Below, in pieces: positions 18,578 through 27,956 of a stretch of 64,000 nucleotides of DNA (position 1 is its first letter; each line of letters starts with the position of its first letter). This DNA comes from Devosia naphthalenivorans. GTDB lineage: Bacteria; Pseudomonadota; Alphaproteobacteria; Rhizobiales; Devosiaceae. The stretch is taken from positions 61,142 through 125,141 of the forward strand of contig NZ_PYVW01000016.1 of the NCBI RefSeq assembly GCF_003056355.1, in the 5' to 3' direction. A model generated the notes under the pieces. The model had not been told where the DNA came from. It was given only the letters and a program-made list of their open reading frames with translations, and did not search any database. The position numbers and the translations under genes are program-made.

Positions 18578-19337
18578 AAAAAGCCGGTGTTTCTCCCTCT
18601 ATCAAGCGCACCGCGGTGAGACGGCCGGTGGCGAATGCGCAGGTGTCGATGCCGATGCGTCCCGGGGCAAGTTCGGGCTCGCTTGCTGGTGTGTGCCCGT
18701 GTACGACCAGCAGACCATCCGTGGGGGAAGCATTAAGAAACTCCCTACGGATCCAGACCAAATCGTTGGGGTTTTGCTGAGCGACGGGAATACTCCTTTT
18801 GATCCCCGCGTGCACGAAGACTGTCTGCCCGAGCTGTAGACTGAGAGCCAGACCTTCGAGGAAGCTCAGGTGATCCTGCGGTATGTGGCTCTGCAGCATA
18901 GTCTGTCGAGCTTTAGGCCGAGATGAGCGGTACAGCGCAACGTCAATCCCATAGGAGCGGATTGTCTCGACGCCCCCAAACTCAAGCCAAGTCTCGTCGC
19001 CAAGGCCCTTTATGGCGTTGAGCATAAGTTCTTCGTGGTTACCGCCCAAGAGCACACGCTCGAAGTCATGAGGCAATGGCCGCATGAGGTGTTCGATCAC
19101 GCCCGCGGAGTCGGGCCCGCGATCAACATAGTCGCCCAGCGTGACAATCAGCTTCTCGCCGGCGATGGCTTCGCCATCTGTCGTGATGAGTTGCTCGAGC
19201 GCACGCAACTGATCTAGGCAGCCATGGACGTCGCCCACGGCGTAAACGGCGGCCGGCCAAGCAGGAAAACTTAGTTGGTTCCGGAAGGCACCGCGGGGCG
19301 CCTTGGGGCCGAAGAGCGATCGCAGGATTCTTATCAT
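18561..19337 (-). CDS. PP1/PP2A-type serine/threonine phosphatase-like metallophosphoesterase
   Basis: A 258-residue calcineurin-like phosphoesterase with the full PPP-family signature: GDVHGCLDQL, GDYVDRGP and GGNHEELML, then HAGIKRS and VVHGHTPASEPEL. These supply the two-metal centre. Such enzymes dephosphorylate proteins or bis-nucleotides; the substrate is not clear. It lies 12 bases after the end of a decayed O-antigen ligase-like fragment on the same strand, so the ancestral pair may have belonged to a polysaccharide operon. Confidence 0.88.
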   Translation of the reverse strand: MIRILRSLFGPKAPRGAFRNQLSFPAWPAAVYAVGDVHGCLDQLRALEQLITTDGEAIAGEKLIVTLGDYVDRGPDSAGVIEHLMRPLPHDFERVLLGGNHEELMLNAIKGLGDETWLEFGGVETIRSYGIDVALYRSSRPKARQTMLQSHIPQDHLSFLEGLALSLQLGQTVFVHAGIKRSIPVAQQNPNDLVWIRREFLNASPTDGLLVVHGHTPASEPELAPGRIGIDTCAFATGRLTAVRLIEGETPAFFTTGD

Positions 19338-19349
19338 GATGTGGCTCGC

Positions 19350-19490
19350 TTAATCCGGAGCCGTCGGCATGCCCATGGCAAGCAGAGCGACAAACAGCAT
19401 GGCATTGGCCTGAATTTCGAAGCTGAAATCAACCAGAGAATGCACAGCGGCAACGGTGGCAACACCGAAAAACAATGCAGCGGGAGCTCC
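19350..19490 (-). pseudogene. C-terminal remnant of an O-antigen ligase/polymerase-like protein
   Basis: The last 40 or so residues before the stop read AALFFGVATVAAVHSLVDFS followed by FEIQANAMLFVALLAMGM. The HSLVDF...ANA...F.ALL.MG pattern is typical of the C-terminal helix of O-antigen ligase family membrane proteins. Upstream sequence shows no further homology and soon runs into the divergent start of the Asp/Gly-rich gene. The gene is therefore a 3' fragment. Confidence 0.55.
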
Positions 19491-19629
19491 GCCGGGCCGC
19501 GGCAGTCTTCCCGATACAGGAACATCCCATTCTGCCGCTCGCCGGTAAGCAATCGTTAATCCCGGATCGCAGACGCGTGAACTTTTCAGCAAAGTGTGGC
19601 GTTTGCCCCTCACTCACGAGGAGAGCACA

Positions 19630-21411
19630 ATGCGGACGAAAAGCCACATATCCGCAGTTGCCTTGGCAGCTGCACTCATCACCACACCACAAATTTCCAT
19701 GGCACAGGACCTCAGTGTTGATCTGGGTGGCGTGGGGGTAGATGCCGACGTTTCCATCGGAGGCGACAGTCTTGTGGATGTCGATGCCGGCGCTGAAGTC
19801 GGGGGCGAAAGCGGTCTAGGTGTTGACGCTGGTGTCAGCGTTGGAGGCTCGGAACCGGAGGACGGGCTGGTGGATGCCAATTTGGGTGTCGATTCTGGCG
19901 GGTCGGAGAACGATGGGAACTTGGTCGACGTCGACGCAAGCGTCGGCTCAGGGTCCGGATCAATCGGCAATGGTGATGCTGACCTGGTGGACGTCGATTT
20001 GGGAATAGGATCAGGGTCCAGCGGTGCTGGTGACACCGGCCCCAATGGCGGCACACTCATCGATCTTGACGCCAATATCGGCGCCACCGGCGGAGGCGAC
20101 GTGCCGGCGACCGGCCCGTCTGGTGGCAACACCCTGATCACGGGCGACATTCGCATCGGCTCGATTGGCGATGACGATGCCCGCGCAGATGCCCTGCTCG
20201 GCCTGATTGCCAGCCCCAAGCTGGCCGACATCGATCTGGACGCCACAATAGACGACACGCGTGTGTCCATCGTTGTGGTCGCAGAGCTGTTGGGCGCAGA
20301 GGCGATGGCGAACATCGAGGCGGCAATTCAGTCGAGCGGTGACGGGCGGTCGGAGCTAATCGATGCGCTCTCCAACAGCGTCGAGTTGGCCTCGATCCTG
20401 GGCAAGGAGGGTATCGATCTTTCCGACGTGCTCGCGGTTCAGATCGTAGAGAACGGCGCTACCGAAGTGATCGTTCTGGATCGCACAGTCACCGTCGCGC
20501 TTGGGGGCGATGAGAGTGACCTGGCCAACCTCGGAATAGGTGACACGGCGGAGCTGGATGTGGACCTGCTGAGCGATGAGGAACTAGCGGCAGTTGACCT
20601 CGACCTCTTGCCGGATGACCAGCGGGCGGAGGTTCAACTTCGCCTGCTGAGTGATGGGCACGACCTCGCTGACATGCCAGTAGACGATCTGGCCAATATC
20701 GACCTGGATCTGCTCTCGGACGATCAGCTTGCTTCGCTGGATCTTGATGTACTTCCCGAGACGCTGCGTACCCCCATTCAACTGCGGCTGCTTGGTGATG
20801 AGGGCAATCTGGCAGATCTCAGTGTTGGCGATCTTGCGGAACTTGATGTGGGGCTGGCGCCTGGCGGCGGCGATTCGGATGACGGCGACACCGGTGGTGG
20901 CGGAGACGGCAACGGTAACGGCGGTGGCAATGGTGATGGCGATGGGGGTGACAATGACGGCGGCGCTGGCGAGGGCGGCGGTGGCGGCACCGGCACCGGA
21001 GGTGAGGATAACGGAGGGGCGAATGGCGGCGCGAACGGCAACGCGGGCGGCGGCTCCGATGATGCTGCCGATACGGTCACCGATACAGCCGCATCATCCT
21101 CGGCTCAGGCCGAAGGTCGCTTCGGCATTGCTTCGCTAGGCTGCGGTATCGGTGTGTTGGCTCTGGCCAATGGCCGTGATGCCACGCCCCAGGCAATCGT
21201 TTCCGCCGAAAGCCTGGAGTTGGTGCGGATCGATGGTTGCGAGCGCAGCCTTGTCGATGCAGAGATCGATTCCATACGGTCTGCCATCGACACGAACGCT
21301 GCGATTTCCAACGTATTGGAGCAGGCCAGCATCCCGCTCGATCAGGTGATCGGCGCAACTATCCAGGGCGGTACACTTACCCTCTTCATCGATCCGTCCG
21401 ATGTGATGTAA
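19630..21411 (+). CDS. Exported Asp/Gly-rich repetitive protein
   Basis: A 593-residue acidic protein with a Sec signal peptide (MRTKSHISAVALAAALITT, cleaved near SMAQD). Residues 25-175 are a low-complexity run of Gly, Asp, Val and Ser blocks (VDVDAGAEVGG-like). A folded-looking segment follows, then two tandem 46-residue repeats (LLSDEELAAVDLDLLPDDQR / LLSDDQLASLDLDVLPETLR), a Gly/Asn/Asp linker near residues 420-490, and a C-terminal domain with two Cys. The segments ILGKEGIDLSDVLAVQIV and VLEQASIPLDQVIGATIQ look like a duplicated fold. GAGGAGAG precedes the ATG. Extracellular or periplasmic location is inferred; the function is unknown. Confidence 0.75.
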   Translation: MRTKSHISAVALAAALITTPQISMAQDLSVDLGGVGVDADVSIGGDSLVDVDAGAEVGGESGLGVDAGVSVGGSEPEDGLVDANLGVDSGGSENDGNLVDVDASVGSGSGSIGNGDADLVDVDLGIGSGSSGAGDTGPNGGTLIDLDANIGATGGGDVPATGPSGGNTLITGDIRIGSIGDDDARADALLGLIASPKLADIDLDATIDDTRVSIVVVAELLGAEAMANIEAAIQSSGDGRSELIDALSNSVELASILGKEGIDLSDVLAVQIVENGATEVIVLDRTVTVALGGDESDLANLGIGDTAELDVDLLSDEELAAVDLDLLPDDQRAEVQLRLLSDGHDLADMPVDDLANIDLDLLSDDQLASLDLDVLPETLRTPIQLRLLGDEGNLADLSVGDLAELDVGLAPGGGDSDDGDTGGGGDGNGNGGGNGDGDGGDNDGGAGEGGGGGTGTGGEDNGGANGGANGNAGGGSDDAADTVTDTAASSSAQAEGRFGIASLGCGIGVLALANGRDATPQAIVSAESLELVRIDGCERSLVDAEIDSIRSAIDTNAAISNVLEQASIPLDQVIGATIQGGTLTLFIDPSDVM

Positions 21412-21478
21412 GCGGAACGGAGACCCTCATGGCTCCGGCTCAAGTGCCGGGGCCAAATTCTAAAAAGCGAATCTCGTT

Positions 21479-21940
21479 TCAGGTGACGTCGGTAGCGGCC
21501 AGCAGTGCTCCAATGAGGGCCACTGTCATCAACGGGTTACGCAGGCACGATCTGAGGCTGGAAGAGCGAAGGCTCCAGGCCCAAATGGCTTATCACCCGG
21601 GGCAGATAGCCCGCGGCGAACCCAATACTGCCGCCCACGGCAAGCCGATCAAGACCAAGAATTGCCGTCAGGTCCGCAATCAGGCCTGCTACTGCGGCAG
21701 CGGAGCGGTCGATAACCGGCTCGAAACTGCCATGGTCGAATACGGCACGTGCATCTGGCAGTCCGGCGGCCTCGGCGATCGCACGACCACCGGCCACGCT
21801 TTCGACAGTGCCGTGCCGGTCTGACCCGCAGAGTGAACTTCCGAGCCGCGAGGATGAAAAGCTGACATGACCGGCCAATCCGTTCAGGCTGTCGACCAAC
21901 CGGCCATCCAGAACCAGGCTGAGGCATGCGTGTGGTGCCT
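21479..21940 (-). pseudogene. Decayed ROK-family sugar kinase (N-acetylmannosamine kinase-like), 3' part
   Basis: On the minus strand the frame reads LVLDGRLVDSLNGLAGHVSF, then VESVAGGRAIAEAAG and LAVGGSIGFAAGYLPRV, matching the C-terminal half of ROK kinases of the NanK type. The cysteine zinc site is altered and the N-terminal ATP-binding half is absent. After QIVPA a stop intervenes, while the homology-like end (NPLMTVALIGALLAA) continues in a shifted frame to 21479. Both truncation and frameshift mark it as a pseudogene. Confidence 0.6.
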
Positions 21941-21999
21941 CACCCTCGATCCGAGGCGGTTCTCCGGACTGACAATCGCCGCATGTCGGTTTTTCCGCC

Positions 22000-23760
22000 T
22001 CAGCCTGTTTTCCGTTGCACCGGTGCAAAACTGCCGCCATTGCGCATCGCCGGTCCCGCTCGCAGGGCCGCTGCCGCCTCGCTTGTCGAGGCGCCACCAT
22101 CTAGCTTGAACACATCGACAATGTTGTCGAGCTCGGAGGCCTGGGCTTCGGTTTGCTCGATGGCCGCGTTGGTCTGTTCCACAAGGGCCGCGTTGTGCTG
22201 AGTCATCTCGTCCATTTGCCTGACGGCAACCGTCACTTCGCCAAGCGCTGCGGACTGTTCCCGATTGGCTTGGGCAATCAACTCGATGAGACCCGAACTC
22301 TCCTCCGCGCCGGCCAGAATGTCCTGCAAGGTTTCCGCGGCTTGCCCCACCAGTTGGGAGCCAATCTTGACTTCGCTGGCGCTGGCCTCGATCAGCGCCT
22401 TGACCTCACTGGATGCTTGCGCTGCCGATTGAGCCAGGCGCCGAACTTCAACGGCTACAACGGCGAACCCCTTGCCGGCGTCCCCTGCTCGCGCGGCCTC
22501 GACTGAGGCGTTCAACGCCAGCAGATTGGTTTGAAAGGCAATATCATCGATCAAGCCGATGATATTGGAAATCTTGCCTGAACTGGTCTCGATCGCGGCC
22601 ATCGCAGCGTTGGCGTTGTTCATGACGATACCGCCCTGGCTGGCATTGCTCGAAACTCCGCGCGCTTTCTGGCTGGCGGTAGTCGCTCGATCGGCATTCT
22701 CGACAACGGCCGCGGAAAGCTGCTCGATGGAGGCCAATGTCTGTTCGATGGTCGCTGCCTGCCGTGTTGTGCGCTCGGAAAGATCGTTGGCGCCGGAAAG
22801 AATTTCGCTAGTGGCTGTTCGCAGCGAACGGGAGGTCTGTTGCAAGCCGCGGATGATGTCGAGCAGACGGGTCAACGACTGGTTGAACGCCAATCGAAGC
22901 TCTTCGTATTGCCCGGTGAACTGGGTATCGATCCGGCCGCTGAGATCGCCTTCTGCCATCTTAGCCAAACTGGCAGTGAGTTGGGCAATGATGCCTTCGG
23001 CGCGCTTCCGCTCGGTGATGTCCGTCGCAAATTTAACGATCTTGACGGGGTGGCCTTTCGCATCAAGAACGGGATTGTAGGAGGCCGCAATCCAGACCTC
23101 CTTGCCACCTTTTCCGAACCGCTGGAATTCGGCGGCAATGTATTCCCCGGCGCGTAGCCGATCCCAAAACTTGGCATAGTCGGCAGTCTGCGTGTAGGCA
23201 GGATCGCAGAAGGTGCGGTGATGCTTACCGACGATTTCTTCGGACCGATATCCCAGCGTCTTGAGAAAATTCTCGTTGGCGCCGAGCACGCTGCCCGCGA
23301 GATCGAATTCGATCACCGCCTGGGCGCGACCGATGGCGGCGATCTGCGCTTCATGATCGGCGGCCCGGTTCTTCTGTTCGGTGATGTCGGTGGCGAATTT
23401 GATCACCTTGACGGGCTTGCCAGCCTTGTTGAACACCGGATTGTAGCTGGCCTGAGTCCAGATTTCCCGTCCATTCTTGGCAATACGGCTAAAGGCGGCC
23501 GACTGGAACTTTCCGGCGGCCAGATCAGCCCAGAATTGCTGATACTCTGCGGATCGGGCATAGCCGGGATCGACAAACATGCTGTGGTGCTTGCCGGCAA
23601 TCTCGGCAAGTTCGTAGCCAAGCGTTTCGAGAAAGTTCTGGTTTGCCGTCAGAATTGTTCCCTCGAGAGTGAACTCGATCACCGCCTGACTGCGCATTAT
23701 TGCATCCACCGTGGCCCGATCGTCGTTGTTCGAAGTTCTGCCCAGGAATGCACGCATCAT
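22000..23760 (-). CDS. Soluble methyl-accepting chemotaxis protein with two PAS domains
   Basis: A 586-residue chemoreceptor without membrane helices. Two PAS domains (about 20-130 and 142-255) are near-duplicates, sharing GKHH(S/R), FATDITE and ASYNPV motifs; such Aer-like PAS pairs often bind haem or FAD. A short HAMP-like linker follows (about 270-320), then a signalling domain with the conserved hairpin [20 protein letters not shown] and an MA domain ending in MRNGG. It would activate CheA from the cytoplasm or a polar cluster. The start at 23760 is favoured by GAAAGG upstream; the frame is open to 23904 with no PAS homology in that extension. Confidence 0.92.
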   Translation of the reverse strand: MMRAFLGRTSNNDDRATVDAIMRSQAVIEFTLEGTILTANQNFLETLGYELAEIAGKHHSMFVDPGYARSAEYQQFWADLAAGKFQSAAFSRIAKNGREIWTQASYNPVFNKAGKPVKVIKFATDITEQKNRAADHEAQIAAIGRAQAVIEFDLAGSVLGANENFLKTLGYRSEEIVGKHHRTFCDPAYTQTADYAKFWDRLRAGEYIAAEFQRFGKGGKEVWIAASYNPVLDAKGHPVKIVKFATDITERKRAEGIIAQLTASLAKMAEGDLSGRIDTQFTGQYEELRLAFNQSLTRLLDIIRGLQQTSRSLRTATSEILSGANDLSERTTRQAATIEQTLASIEQLSAAVVENADRATTASQKARGVSSNASQGGIVMNNANAAMAAIETSSGKISNIIGLIDDIAFQTNLLALNASVEAARAGDAGKGFAVVAVEVRRLAQSAAQASSEVKALIEASASEVKIGSQLVGQAAETLQDILAGAEESSGLIELIAQANREQSAALGEVTVAVRQMDEMTQHNAALVEQTNAAIEQTEAQASELDNIVDVFKLDGGASTSEAAAALRAGPAMRNGGSFAPVQRKTG

Positions 23761-24706
23761 AAACGGCCTTTCTAGCCCATGCTCTCGCTGGCCCATCTGG
23801 CCCGGCCGAGTGGTAAAATGAAGTGGGAAATTACTGCTGTTGTTCGCCGTGACGCTGCACTGCAAGCGACTTTGACCTGGCTGCAAGCGGGCCACTGCGG
23901 GCATTCAGTTCTGCAAATACGCCACGTTAAAAAACTGAGCATTGCCGACCATTTAGCGATCACGACGGCTCCCTGCCGCCGTGTTCATTTCGCGTCCAAG
24001 GGCAGAGTGAACGGAGTCGGTAAATCTCCGCTTAAAATGAAGCGGCCGACGGGGCAGCATGCAAGAGGTGAGAGCGATAGGTCCAGGAGTTCGGCGGATT
24101 CTGGTTGGTTCTGGACTAGAATGTGCCGCTGCCATGAGCACGCTGGCTTGCCAACGCTTCCCTGGTGTATCGAACGCTCATCTTTCGATCCGCACCAGTA
24201 TGATCAGGTGAGATGATACGGCGCTGCGTGATTAGTGCCGTTATCGATCATTTGCCCAAATAGCGCTCAACTCAGCAGGCCTGGCGACCACCCTTCTGCC
24301 GACCCTGCAAAGGCAGGGCCACGATTTCCGGTGCTCGTTGGCTGACCCAGTTCGAAGCTTGCCATTTCAAGGTTTCCCATTCCTGAGTCCGCCCCAGGAT
24401 CCGGGCTATAACAAAACGCCTGAGCAAATCGCCACCGGCTCATCGCGCCAGCCGCGCCCTGACCTATGGACCAATGGCCAAGTCAAGGCTCTGAGCATCA
24501 TGGCTGTTGAGCAAGTGCGGCGAAGGGCGTGACCGACACATAGAGCTTGCAGCCCGTCCTGGCCTCTTTCCACCTCCCTCAGGCCACCGGGCGCCGCCGT
24601 TGGAAACCATGTTTTCAGTATCACCTATAATGCAGCACCGGATCGTGTGAGGTATGCAGCACACTCCTGGCGCGCCGCCGGGAGGTGAACCAGGCCACTC
24701 GGTCAG
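23761..24706. other. About 950 bases without a supported gene
   Basis: Only short overlapping frames with no domain-like text are present. A 50-codon frame from 24058 has no clear ribosome site. I see no tRNA, terminator or repeat. The first 100 bases should carry the chemoreceptor promoter. Confidence 0.4.
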
Positions 24707-24910
24707 ATGCACATCCCTCGTGAGAAACGTCTACTGCCCTTCCTCGTCAAAATCGCACTGATGGGCGTCGCGGCTACAATCCTGTTCTTGCCGAAATTAG
24801 AGCGCGAGCCGCCGGCGTCGCCAAGGCCCGTCGACCTCCTTGCCCTGGTACAATCCAACAGCTTTCCTTTGACCATGAACGCATCGGATACCCTGGTTGT
24901 CACACGCTAG
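24707..24910 (+). CDS. Small hypothetical protein with N-terminal membrane segment
   Basis: A 67-residue product starting MHIPREKRLLPFLVKIALMG with a hydrophobic helix (FLVKIALMGVAATILFLP) and a short polar tail. It ends nine bases before the next gene and could form a unit with it. No family recognised and no strong ribosome site, so it is only moderately supported. Confidence 0.4.
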   Translation: MHIPREKRLLPFLVKIALMGVAATILFLPKLEREPPASPRPVDLLALVQSNSFPLTMNASDTLVVTR

Positions 24911-24919
24911 GAGCAGCCG

Positions 24920-25234
24920 ATGACACTTCACTTCCTTCCGTTCGTAGCGGGCGGCCTGGCATTTGCAATCTCCGGATGCACCAACGCTGTCCCGCCCGCG
25001 GCTCAACTGCCTCCCCCTACCGATTGCGGAGCGTCTCTACTTCAGGACAAGCTCGGCGAACCGGTCGCTGGCAGTTCCGCAGCCGATGCAAGTGTCGGCG
25101 GGGTTCCGGTCAGGTCCAAAGGCGACATACGGGTGATTGCCCCCGGCCAGGCTGTGATTGAGAACTACAGCGAGCCCCGCCTGAACCTCGAGATCGACGG
25201 CTCCGGCAATCTGGTGCGCGCAAGCTGCGGTTGA
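24920..25234 (+). CDS. Inhibitor I78-family lipoprotein
   Basis: A 104-residue protein with a lipoprotein signal peptide (lipobox ISGC near residue 20) and the I78 peptidase-inhibitor-like domain: DCGASLLQDKLGEPV, IRVIAPGQAVIENYSEPRLN and LEIDGSGNLVRASCG. The two Cys of the domain probably pair. I78 members inhibit serine proteases in a few studied cases; most bacterial ones are untested. AGGAG lies before the ATG. Probably periplasmic and membrane-anchored. Confidence 0.8.
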   Translation: MTLHFLPFVAGGLAFAISGCTNAVPPAAQLPPPTDCGASLLQDKLGEPVAGSSAADASVGGVPVRSKGDIRVIAPGQAVIENYSEPRLNLEIDGSGNLVRASCG

Positions 25235-25339
25235 GGCAGCCTCGATCAGGCTGTCCCGCACCTGGCCCAGGTCGATTTTCCCGTCCGCCGCGGATCGACA
25301 AACATCTGGAATCGGCTCAGCCTGAAAGTCGGCACCGGC

Positions 25340-25795
25340 TCAACCAGCGAAGTACAGGCCGAACGGCAACAGCAAAAAGACGAACCAGGCGACCAGCATG
25401 ATGATGGGGGCCCGGATCGCGAAATGCCGACCCTGGTGCTGCCTGCGCGCCACCGCCTGGCGCGCGTTTTCGTCCACGGCAAGGGTGTAGGGGGCATAGT
25501 CGGCGGACGAGCTCACAAGCGCGGCCTCACGCTCGCGCCAGTGTTCTATGGCCTGCAATGCCGCCTTCAGGCTTGGGCGTGCTTCAAACACCAAGGCCGC
25601 CCCCAGCACTGCAAGGAAGGGCGGCAGGATCAGGATGAACAGGGTACGGAAATCGCCGTAACCGCTGCTCAGCGTCGAGGCGTAGGCAATTACCAGGAAC
25701 GACTGGGAAGCCATCAGGGCGTTCAGCCGGTCATTGAGCAATCCGATCTTCGCCCGGATCTCGGCACGAATATAACTGAGTTGATCAGTTTCCAT
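25340..25795 (-). CDS. Hypothetical membrane protein
   Basis: A 151-residue protein from METDQLSYIRAEIRAKIGLL. Two hydrophobic stretches flank the middle (FLVIAYASTLSSG and LFILILPPFLAVLGAALVFE), and a C-terminal one (IIMLVAWFVFLLLPFGLYFAG) ends the protein. A charged helix lies between them (LKAALQAIEHWREREAALV). The longer frame to 25876 has no better start. No family recognised beyond a general resemblance to small alphaproteobacterial membrane proteins. Confidence 0.55.
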   Translation of the reverse strand: METDQLSYIRAEIRAKIGLLNDRLNALMASQSFLVIAYASTLSSGYGDFRTLFILILPPFLAVLGAALVFEARPSLKAALQAIEHWREREAALVSSSADYAPYTLAVDENARQAVARRQHQGRHFAIRAPIIMLVAWFVFLLLPFGLYFAG

Positions 25796-25990
25796 CTCGT
25801 TTCGACCATCAAGCTGGCTGGCCTGCAGGCACGAAACACTCCGGGCCGTGGTCCGTTCCGGTAAGCGAGGTACCATTCCCAGCTTTTGAACCGTTCTGCC
25901 GCAGCAGCTGCAAGTTGATTCTTCTCACACCCTTTTTCTCGCAATGTTCTCTTTCGGTGCGGTGGGAACATCCGAGGCAGGAGCGATCAG

Positions 25991-26356
25991 GTGTGGAAGC
26001 GTCCAATATCGACGGGCCAGGCGCCAGAACGGAAGCTGAAGACGCTGGTGGTGTTGATGGGCTTCGTTCGCGATGACGAGGGCGACCTGCAGCCCGCATT
26101 CGAGCCGCGACGGGTCGTATCCGAGGACAAGGCGGAGATGGAGGCCAGCCGGATGGCGGCGCTCGGAACCTATGCCGGCGTCATCACCCGGTCGCGCACA
26201 GCCAGTCTGATCAATGGCGAGTTCGGTGAACCAGTGGTATTGTTCCAGCACGCGAGCCGCCGATGCCGGGCTTGCACTCCCCAATGTGCTTGCGTGGGCT
26301 TGCTGCGGCTGCATCGTGTAATTGAGCCATCGAGACCGCTCCATGTTCCTTTATGA
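25991..26356 (+). CDS. Conserved hypothetical protein, altered C-terminus
   Basis: A frame of 121 residues. Residues 16-85 (KTLVVLMGFVRDDEGDLQPA, then GTYAGVITRSRTA and GEFGEPVVLFQH) match in style a small conserved protein of Hyphomicrobiales, which as I recall ends shortly after an LFQ motif. The remaining 35 residues (ASRRCRACTPQCACV...) look random, so a frameshift near 26245 may have removed the natural end. GTG at 25991 is the likely start. Function unknown. Confidence 0.5.
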   Translation: MWKRPISTGQAPERKLKTLVVLMGFVRDDEGDLQPAFEPRRVVSEDKAEMEASRMAALGTYAGVITRSRTASLINGEFGEPVVLFQHASRRCRACTPQCACVGLLRLHRVIEPSRPLHVPL

Positions 26357-26562
26357 ACAAAGAACTGGATCCTGAGACCGCCGAGGAACTCCACGAATTG
26401 TATGCCGAGCTGCATCTGACATGCGGCAGAGCGGCCGCGGCACTGCGGCTGAGCGGCAACTGGGATGCGCCGATGGATGAAATGTTGGAGCGCTACCATC
26501 AGGAAGAAGCCCGCGCCGAAGCGATTTGGCAGCGCATCAACAAGCTGCGGTCCGGGGCATGA
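26353..26562 (+). CDS. Small helical hypothetical protein
   Basis: A 69-residue, strongly charged, all-helical protein (MNKELDPETAEELHELYAEL... through IWQRINKLRSGA) with one Cys. The composition is not that of a random frame. No family recognised. It follows the preceding conserved frame closely, overlapping its altered end. Confidence 0.55.
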   Translation: MNKELDPETAEELHELYAELHLTCGRAAAALRLSGNWDAPMDEMLERYHQEEARAEAIWQRINKLRSGA

Positions 26563-26911
26563 GCAAAGTCGAGTGACCAAATTCAAGGTTCACCTACCTT
26601 CCACTGAAGCCTTTTCCCGTTCAGGCCCTGGCGCTCACCGGCCACCCCGGAACGACTAGAGTCGGCGGGTATCTGGACGTGGCGCCTCGGTTCGCCTGAA
26701 AATTGGCCAGACTGCGAAGCGTCTGGCAGGCAAGCTGCAAGACCCGTCCTCAATATAGCGACGCGACGACAGCGTGTGGCCAACCCCGCCTTCAACCACG
26801 GGCCTCAACCTTTTGGGCGCTTGCGCTTGGCGATGGTGCATGACACTAGGAATCGTACTGCAGATTGGGGCGTCTGCGTCGTGCGTTGTGCAACCCGTCA
26901 GAGACGAATTT

Positions 26912-27124
26912 ATGAGCCCGAATTATCTGATCGGCATTTTCCATTGGCGGGATCACGCGGGCGATCTGGATGACGGGCAGGCGACCGCAAGCCTTAGAAC
27001 TCTACTATTTGGCTGTGAAAGGTGGATAGAGGACAATCCTGCGGCGCTAGATACAGCCAATGGCCGCCGCCTCTTGATGATCAAGCGCGAGTTGGAGGAA
27101 TATATAGGGCGCCAAAAGAAATAG
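26912..27124 (+). CDS. Small hypothetical protein
   Basis: A 70-residue protein starting MSPNYLIGIFHWRDHAGDLD and ending in a charged helix (MIKRELEEYIGRQKK). The longer frame from 26774 adds unlikely text, and GAGACGA precedes the chosen ATG. No family recognised. The 350 bases before it (26563-26911) show no other feature. Confidence 0.4.
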   Translation: MSPNYLIGIFHWRDHAGDLDDGQATASLRTLLFGCERWIEDNPAALDTANGRRLLMIKRELEEYIGRQKK

Positions 27125-27479
27125 CCGCCCTATGCCGGGGCCTTGTTCGACAAAGCCGTTCGGATAGTAGCACTCAACACCGGCACACTGTTCTGCGCGC
27201 GTCTGCCCAACCAGCAGCTTCCGTGCGGAACGTCCATGAAGGCGACACAGTAAACCATCCTGCCGATCCCGGGACTAAGCGACCGGGGGCGTGATGCAGT
27301 GCGTCAGTAACGCTTGGGGCGGCAGGTCGAACCTTCCCACCCGCGACATTCTTGCGCCTCCCGGCAAGCGCGCCGGGGATTAAGCCGAGGTCCGGAACTA
27401 TCGGCCAAAGCCCGAGCAGCGCCGCGTTAGAAGATTGTTCAATGAGCTAGATCATGGTGCCGGCAACAACGGAGCATTC

Positions 27480-27677
27480 ATGACAAGCTATAAGTTTACC
27501 CTGCATTCTGGTCAGGCCTTCACCGGAGAAGACAAGCGCGATCTACGGCAGCTTTCCGAGGATCTTTGCTCAGCGGGTTTCGTCGTGGTGCAGCGAACCG
27601 CTTCCGGTTACTCGACAGTGCCGAAGCCTATCGCCCTGCTCGAGCGTGCGGTTGCTAGCGTCGAACCGGCTGATTGA
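27480..27677 (+). CDS. Small hypothetical protein
   Basis: A 65-residue protein, MTSYKFTLHSGQAFTGEDKR..., with a beta start and a helix (LRQLSEDLCSAGFVVVQR). GGAG lies just before the ATG at 27480. No family recognised. The 355 bases before it hold nothing I can name. Confidence 0.45.
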   Translation: MTSYKFTLHSGQAFTGEDKRDLRQLSEDLCSAGFVVVQRTASGYSTVPKPIALLERAVASVEPAD

Positions 27678-27828
27678 CCTTGAGCTCCGCAGGTTTGTGC
27701 ATATGAGCCATTAGTGTGATGTTGAGAAAAAGTCACATTCCCTATCCTCTATTCGGATAGTGGAACGTCTGCGCTGGTCCTGCCTTTGGTCTTGGAAAGC
27801 CAAAGGGAAGAAACGCCATGCTGACCCT

Positions 27829-27933
27829 ATGACGCTCGCCGGCTTTGCGCTTCTCGGCGCAATCGGAGCTATCGGCATTATTGCGACAACGATAGTGGAA
27901 GGCGCTTCGGATCGACCAAGGAAAGTGAAGTAG
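27829..27933 (+). CDS. Very short hydrophobic ORF
   Basis: A 34-codon frame with one hydrophobic segment (FALLGAIGAIGIIATTIVEG) followed by a basic end (RPRKVK). It could be a membrane mini-protein or the end of a lost gene, since the frame stays open upstream to about 27759. Weak support. Confidence 0.2.
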   Translation: MTLAGFALLGAIGAIGIIATTIVEGASDRPRKVK

Positions 27934-27956
27934 ACGGTAAGCAACAACCTGCACAG

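Noticed and set aside
24058..24210. 50-codon frame (MQEVRAIGPGVRRILVGSGL...)
   Set aside because: No ribosome site, no family resemblance and no partner genes.
27290..27430. Possible tRNA-like T-arm (GGCAGGTCGAACCTTCC)
   Set aside because: The loop lacks TTCGA and no acceptor or anticodon stem can be built around it.
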